A program made the position numbers and the translations under genes. Shown here in pieces: positions 60,112 to 64,000 of a stretch of 64,000 nucleotides of DNA. The notes under the pieces were generated by a model. The model saw nothing but the letters and a program-made list of their open reading frames with translations, did no database searches and was not told the DNA's origin. Position 1 is the stretch's first letter, and each line of letters opens with the position of its first letter. Source of the DNA: Streptomyces chrestomyceticus JCM 4735 (GTDB lineage: Bacteria; Actinomycetota; Actinomycetes; Streptomycetales; Streptomycetaceae); NCBI RefSeq assembly GCF_003865135.1, contig NZ_BHZC01000001.1, forward strand, positions 3,348,001 to 3,412,000, written 5' to 3'.

Positions 60112-60972
60112 ATGCATCCGGACCCGGACCCGGACGGGGACGACACGTCCGCCGAGCGGCGCCGGCAGTTCGCCGAGGCCGCGCGCGACGAACGGCCGGA
60201 CCTCGCCCGGCTGTGTCTGCTGATCGCGGCGGAGGCCGATCCCGCGCTGGACGAGGCGGCCCTGGACGCGGCGCAGATCGAACTGGACGCGCTGGCCGGG
60301 CGGCTGCCGTACGCCCCCACGGGCGGGCCGCGCCCCTGGGCCCGTAACGTCGCCGAACTGCTCGGCGCGCGCCTCGGGTTCCGTGGCACGCCCACCGACT
60401 ACCGGCGGCTGGAGTCGTCGCTGCTGCACGAGGTGCTGCGGCGCCGGCGGGGTCTGCCGATCCTGCTGTCGGTGGTGTGGATCGAGGTCGCGCGCCGGGC
60501 GGGCGCGCCGGTGTACGGGGTGGCGCTGCCGGGCCACTTCGTCGTCGGCTTCGGCGACCCGTACGGCGCGCACGTCCTCGCCGACCCCTTCGACGGCGGG
60601 CGGCTGCTGACCGACGAGGACGCGGGGGTGCTGGTCGCGGGCGCGACCGGGGCGCCGCTGACCGAGCAGATGCTCGCGCCGGCCGGCCCGCTGGAGATCG
60701 TGCTGCGCATCCTGAACAACATCCGGGCGTGGGCGGCGGCCCGGCCGGAGCGCAGCGACGTGCAGTTGTGGGCGGTGGAGTTGTCCCTGCTGCTGCCGAG
60801 CCACCCGGCGCGGCTGCGCCACGACCATGCGCAACTGCTCGTGCAGCGCGGAGATTTCCTGGGCGGCGCGGCCGGGCTGGAGGAGTACGCGAAGGTGGTG
60901 GAGGAGATCGACCCGGCCGCCGCCGCAGCCGTACGGCGTCAGGCGGCCGCGGCCCGCGCCATGCTCAACTGA
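60112..60972 (+). CDS. SirB1/transglutaminase-like family protein
   Basis: 286 residues. Segments RRRRGLPILLSVVWIEVARR, VYGVALPGHFVVGFGDPYGA and LADPFDGGRLLT identify the SirB1-type transglutaminase-like fold; the helical tail (LLPSHPARLRHDHAQLLVQR and after) resembles TPR units. The usual catalytic Cys of transglutaminases is absent in the ILLSVVW segment. Function unknown. The ATG at 60112 is 17 bp after the GNAT gene. Its 3' end overlaps the converging phosphatase gene by 34 bp. Confidence 0.87.
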   Translation: MHPDPDPDGDDTSAERRRQFAEAARDERPDLARLCLLIAAEADPALDEAALDAAQIELDALAGRLPYAPTGGPRPWARNVAELLGARLGFRGTPTDYRRLESSLLHEVLRRRRGLPILLSVVWIEVARRAGAPVYGVALPGHFVVGFGDPYGAHVLADPFDGGRLLTDEDAGVLVAGATGAPLTEQMLAPAGPLEIVLRILNNIRAWAAARPERSDVQLWAVELSLLLPSHPARLRHDHAQLLVQRGDFLGGAAGLEEYAKVVEEIDPAAAAAVRRQAAAARAMLN

Positions 60973-62095
60973 TCCTCCGCGGCCTGTTCCACGGCGGGCT
61001 GCGGCCCGGCGGCGTGCGGGCCGCGGCGCACGATCAGTACGGTCGCGTCGTCCTTCAGCTCACCGCCGGTGAACCGCTCCAGGTCGGCGCGGAGCGTGTG
61101 CGCCAGCTCGTCCGGCTCCAGGTGCGTCCAGCGGGCCAGCCGGTCGGCCAGCGGGTAGAACGCGCCGTCCGCGCCGCGGGCCTCGGTCACGCCGTCGGTG
61201 CACAGCACGATCCAGTCGTCCGCCACCGGCTCGACGGCCACGCTCTGCCGCGGCTCGTCGGTGAGCCACCCCAGTCCCAGCGGCAGGCCGCCTTCGCCGT
61301 CGTTGCGCTCGGTGACCTGGCCGTCCCGTACGAGGTAGTACGGGATGTGGCCGCAGGACAGCACCTTCGTACCGTCCTCGCCGCGCACCTCCAGCAGCAG
61401 CGCGGTGACGAACCGCTCCTGGCCTCCGCGCTCCGCGGAACGGACGTTGTAGCGGGCCAGCGCCTGCTCCATCCGCTCGGCGACGGCTTCGAGACTGTCC
61501 TTGTAGTGCGCCGCCTCCCGGAAGGAGGCCAGCACCTCGTGCCCGGCGCCGATCGCGGGCATTCCCTTGCCCTGGACGTCGCCGATCATCAGCCGCAGCC
61601 CGTGCGGCGTCTCCACGGCTTCGTAGATGTCCCCGCCGACCCGGGCCCCTCCTGCGCGGAGACATAGAAGCCGTACGCCTCCAGCGGTCCGGCGGTCAAC
61701 GGCAGTTCGCGCAGCATCTCCCGCTGTACGGCGTCGGCGACCATGCGCGTACGGGCGTACAGCGCCTCCCGCTCCAGCCGGGTACGGCACAGCATCAGCG
61801 CGAACACGGCGACCAGCAGCGCCCCGAAGGCCCCGACGACCTTGCTGGCCACCGACCAGTCCGGCAGCAGCCGCACCTGGATGAACACCTGGCACAGCAC
61901 GTACACGGCGGCCACCAGGACCGTCCACCGGTAGCCGCAGCGCAGTGCGGCGATCAGCGGCGCGATGCCCATGAACAGGGCGAAGTGGAGCTGCGGGCCG
62001 GTCCCCGCGTCCGCCAGCGTGATGGCCAGGGTCACGACGACCAGCAGTACCGCCACACCGCGGTCACGCGCCGGGGATCGCTGGAAAGTCATCAC
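60939..62095 (-). pseudogene. SpoIIE-type PP2C phosphatase interrupted by a frameshift
   Basis: Two frames together encode one protein of about 384 residues. The first (from ATG 62095) has four or five membrane helices and MVADAVQREMLRELPLTAGP, then continues out of frame after FYVSAQEG. The second supplies GARVGGDIYEAVETPHGLRL, IGDVQGKGMPAIGAG, VLCTDGVTEARG and LKDDATVLIVRR, the metal-binding Asp motifs of SpoIIE/PP2C phosphatases. Joining needs a 1-base change near 61641-61653, where the DNA reads GAGGGGCCCGGGTC and relatives would have GAGGGCGCCCGG. It could be a real disruption or a sequencing error in a G/C run. Such phosphatases reverse anti-sigma-antagonist phosphorylation. Confidence 0.82.
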
Positions 62096-62223
62096 GCCTT
62101 CCAGCGTGCGGGTGCCGCCGCACCCCGCACAGGGTCGAAAGTCCTGGTGAGGCGGTTACGGGAGGTGAGACTGCTTACAGCGCGGGACCGTCGCGGAGCG
62201 GGGTCGCAGTCGGCCCGGCGGGG

Positions 62224-62862
62224 TCACAGCCAGCCCTTGGCGCCGGCCGTACGGACGGCTTCGGCGCGGTTGCGGGCGCCCGTCTTCTGGATGGCGGTGG
62301 ACAGGTAGTTGCGTACGGTGCCGTGCGAGAGGTGCAGGGCGGCGGCGATCTCCGCGTTGGTGGAGCCGTCCGCCGCCGCGCGCAGCACGTCGCACTCCCG
62401 GTCGGTGAGGGGGTTCGCCCCCTCCGACAGCGCGGCGGCGGCGAGCGCGGGGTCGATGACCTGGTCACCGCGGAGCACCCGCCGTACGGCGTCCGCCAAC
62501 TGCGCGGCCGGGGCGTCCTTGACCAGGAACGCGTCGGCGCCGGACTCCATGGCGCGGCGCAGGTAGCCGGGCCGTCCGAAGGTGGTGAGGATGACGACCT
62601 TGAGCGCCGGGAACTCGGCGCGCAGCAGCGCGGCGGCGTCCAGACCGCTGAGGCCGGGCATCTCGATGTCGAGCAACGCCACGTCCACGGGCTGCTCCCG
62701 TACCGCGCCGACCACCTCGTCACCCCGCGCGGCCTGGACCACGACCTCCATGTCGGGTTCCAGTCCCAGCAGCGCGGCCAGCGCTTCCCGGACCATGGAC
62801 TGGTCCTCGGCGAGGAGGAGGCGCACTTTCTTCACGGGCTGCTCGCCGTGCGGGTCAGTCAT
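62224..62862 (-). CDS. NarL/LuxR-type response regulator
   Basis: 212 residues. The receiver domain starts VRLLLAEDQSMVREALAALL with the acidic pair, the phosphoacceptor Asp is in VDVALLDIEMPGLSG, and the conserved Lys in ADAFLVKDAPAAQL. The C-terminal LuxR helix-turn-helix reads STNAEIAAALHLSHGTVRNY. It would be phosphorylated by the histidine kinase encoded at the right end of the window, from which it is separated by the zinc-ribbon gene. DesR-type membrane-stress control is possible but not shown. Confidence 0.93.
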   Translation of the reverse strand: MTDPHGEQPVKKVRLLLAEDQSMVREALAALLGLEPDMEVVVQAARGDEVVGAVREQPVDVALLDIEMPGLSGLDAAALLRAEFPALKVVILTTFGRPGYLRRAMESGADAFLVKDAPAAQLADAVRRVLRGDQVIDPALAAAALSEGANPLTDRECDVLRAAADGSTNAEIAAALHLSHGTVRNYLSTAIQKTGARNRAEAVRTAGAKGWL

Positions 62863-62935
62863 GCGGCCAGCCTAGCCAGACGGGGGAAAGCGCAGGTCAG
62901 CGGGCAGGGGCGGATGGTGGGGGCGGGGCGCGGGG

Positions 62936-62985
62936 CTCAGCGGAACTCAGTGGGACTCAGCGGAACTCAGTGGGGCTCAGCAGGA
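62936..62985. repeat. 10-bp tandem repeat, five copies
   Basis: CTCAG occurs at exact 10-bp intervals (62936, 62946, 62956, 62966, 62976), with variants CTCAGCGGAA and CTCAGTGGGA alternating. It lies between the response-regulator gene and the zinc-ribbon gene and ends at the stop region of the latter. Confidence 0.85.
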
Positions 62986-62986
62986 A

Positions 62987-63178
62987 TCACATGTAGAAGC
63001 GCTTGTGCTGCTGCGTCGGTTCGAAGGTCTGGCGGCAGCCGGAGCACCACCAGTGCCAGGTCTCCGGCGCCCGGCCGGAGTCGCTGGTGTCCTTCCACAG
63101 GCGGCGCCGGTCGCGGCAGGCCGGGCAGCCGGGCGGGGCGAGGGGACCGACGACGGCCCGCGGGTCGATGGGTGGCAT
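62987..63178 (-). CDS. small zinc-ribbon-like protein
   Basis: 63 residues starting MPPIDPRAVVGPLAPPGCPA and ending FEPTQQHKRFYM. Two CxxC pairs (GCPACRD and WWCSGCRQ) form a likely zinc ribbon. A GGCGCC-rich region precedes the ATG at 63178, with no good ribosome-binding site. I know no assigned function. Its place between a histidine kinase and its response regulator, on the same strand, is unusual and could mean it modulates the pair. Confidence 0.72.
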   Translation of the reverse strand: MPPIDPRAVVGPLAPPGCPACRDRRRLWKDTSDSGRAPETWHWWCSGCRQTFEPTQQHKRFYM

Positions 63179-63298
63179 GGCGCCAGCCTGCACACCCCGG
63201 AGCGCCGGTGCGCCGGTTCCCGCGCCGGGCCACTCCAACGGGCGGAGCGGGAGTGCGCGCCCGCGCGCCGGAGCCACCGGAGCGCACAGCCGTACGCC

Positions 63299-64000
63299 TC
63301 ACGCCCCCGACGGGCGCTGCTCCGCGGACCGGGTGACCGCGTCCGGCACCGGCAGGCCGCCGAGCGGTACGTATGCGCGGAGGGCGAAGCCGCGGCCCCG
63401 CGGCGCCGAGCCCGTCTCCAGGCGGCCGTCGGTCAGCGCCAGCCGTTCGCGCAGCCCGCTCAGGCCGTTCCCGTCGTGGTTCCCGCCGCGCGGCGGCCCG
63501 GTGCCGTCGTCGACGACGGACAGGCACAGGTAGCGCCGTTCGTCGGCCTCCCACTCCTCGGTGAGCAGCACCTCGCAGCGGCCCGCGCCACTGTGCCGTA
63601 CGACGTTGGTGACGGCTTCCCGCAGCGACCAGGCCAGGGCGCCCTCCCCGTCCTCCGTAAGACCCCGGTGCTCCTGTTCCACGGCCGGGTCGATGTCCGC
63701 CGCGATCGCCGCGGTGCGCAGCGCGGCGCGGGCCCCGGCCAGTTCCACGACCAGGCGGGGACGCCGGTAGCCGGTGACGGCCTCGCGGACGTCCACCAGC
63801 GCCTGGCGGCTGACCCGTTCGATGTCGGCGACCTGCTGGGCCGCGCGGTCCGGCTCGGCGGGCAGCATCCGCCCGGCCAGTTCGCTCTTGAGCGTGATCA
63901 GGGAGAGCGAGTGGCCGAGGAGGTCGTGCAGGTCGCGGGCGAGCCGCAGCCGCTCCTCGTTGGCGGCCAGCCGCGCGACCTCCTCCCGCGCCTCGCGCAA
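63299..64000 (-). CDS. sensor histidine kinase (DesK/NarX type), 5' part outside window
   Basis: The last 233 residues are present. The HisKA_3 phosphoacceptor box reads ARDLHDLLGHSLSLITLKSE, and the HATPase region has WSLREAVTNVVRHSGAGRCE (N box), VVDDGTGPP and GNGLSGLRERLALTDGRLET (G boxes). The membrane sensor part lies to the right of base 64000. It is the partner of the response regulator 400 bp downstream, with the small zinc-ribbon gene between. Confidence 0.92.
   Translation of the reverse strand: MREAREEVARLAANEERLRLARDLHDLLGHSLSLITLKSELAGRMLPAEPDRAAQQVADIERVSRQALVDVREAVTGYRRPRLVVELAGARAALRTAAIAADIDPAVEQEHRGLTEDGEGALAWSLREAVTNVVRHSGAGRCEVLLTEEWEADERRYLCLSVVDDGTGPPRGGNHDGNGLSGLRERLALTDGRLETGSAPRGRGFALRAYVPLGGLPVPDAVTRSAEQRPSGA

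Noticed and set aside
1..64000. Search for tRNA, rRNA, CRISPR arrays, insertion sequences and prophage genes
   Set aside because: No cloverleaf-like sequence, spaced direct repeats of CRISPR type, transposase or phage gene was recognised by reading; a tRNAscan/CRISPR finder run would settle it.

Overview
The window is chromosomal DNA of a high-GC actinomycete, almost certainly a Streptomyces. GC content is very high, codons strongly prefer G/C in the third position, GTG starts are common, the Shine-Dalgarno sequences are GGAGG-like, and many genes belong to Streptomyces-typical families (DUF3152, DUF3107, DUF3117, DUF6758, MoeZ, Pro-rich HtrA). From memory, much of the order also matches the Mycobacterium tuberculosis stretch running from fdxC/dapC through dapE, folP2, tagA, DUF3117, O-methyltransferase, sigE, anti-sigma, htrA, tatB, mrp and corA to deaD. 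The window is therefore mostly conserved core chromosome. I see no CRISPR array, insertion sequence, prophage, rRNA or tRNA.

Layout. 1-7 kb: the N-terminal part of a UvrD/Rep helicase (AdnA/AdnB type), an alkyltransferase-like DNA-repair protein, a large pseudokinase/flippase-like membrane protein and the sulfur carrier-activating protein MoeZ. 7.1-12.6 kb: a four-gene leftward cluster with a PelF-like glycosyltransferase, a polytopic membrane protein, a sugar-nucleotide epimerase and a spherulin-4-like glycoside hydrolase, which looks like an exopolysaccharide system. 12.8-18.4 kb: a family 5 peptide ABC importer operon (binding protein, two permeases, one fused double ATPase), each gene overlapping the next by 4 bp and possibly preceded by a small Cys-Arg-ending leader peptide. 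18.9-24.9 kb: an anchored protein with a metzincin-like motif, an alpha/beta hydrolase, small conserved proteins, a TetR regulator, DUF3107 and a ferritin-like protein. 25.0-28.2 kb: a DEAD-box RNA helicase with a long leader, an unusual start and a repetitive basic tail, followed by a 23-bp degenerate tandem repeat.

28.2-37.8 kb: an alpha/beta hydrolase, NYN protein, a conserved 50-residue protein, MarC, PHP phosphoesterase, DUF6758, an MFS exporter, a SUFU-domain protein, and CorA with a long leader containing a short ORF. 37.9-43.8 kb: a ribbon-helix-helix/PIN toxin-antitoxin pair that looks leaderless, a lipoprotein, an MgtE_N/CBS protein lacking the channel domain, DUF1003, Mrp and a conserved hypothetical. 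43.9-49.5 kb: the envelope-stress block tatB, htrA, anti-sigma, ECF sigma and a divergent O-methyltransferase, with a good SigE-type promoter upstream of the sigma gene. 49.7-59 kb: DUF3117, enoyl-CoA hydratase, DNA-3-methyladenine glycosylase, a DivIVA-like protein, FolP2-type dihydropteroate synthase homologue, LOG-type protein, DapE, a lysozyme-fold-like membrane protein, a small secreted protein, DapC and a 7Fe ferredoxin. 59-64 kb: a GNAT acetyltransferase, a SirB1-type protein, a SpoIIE-type phosphatase broken by a frameshift, and a NarL/DesK-type two-component pair with a small zinc-ribbon gene between its members.

Working together: DapC and DapE are two steps of lysine/diaminopimelate synthesis. 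CorA, the MgtE_N/CBS protein and DUF1003 may concern divalent cations. The sigma, anti-sigma, HtrA and TatB genes form an envelope-stress module. Strong GC-rich hairpins sit at most convergent gene ends and probably terminate transcription in both directions. All family assignments come from reading the translated sequence; no database search was run.
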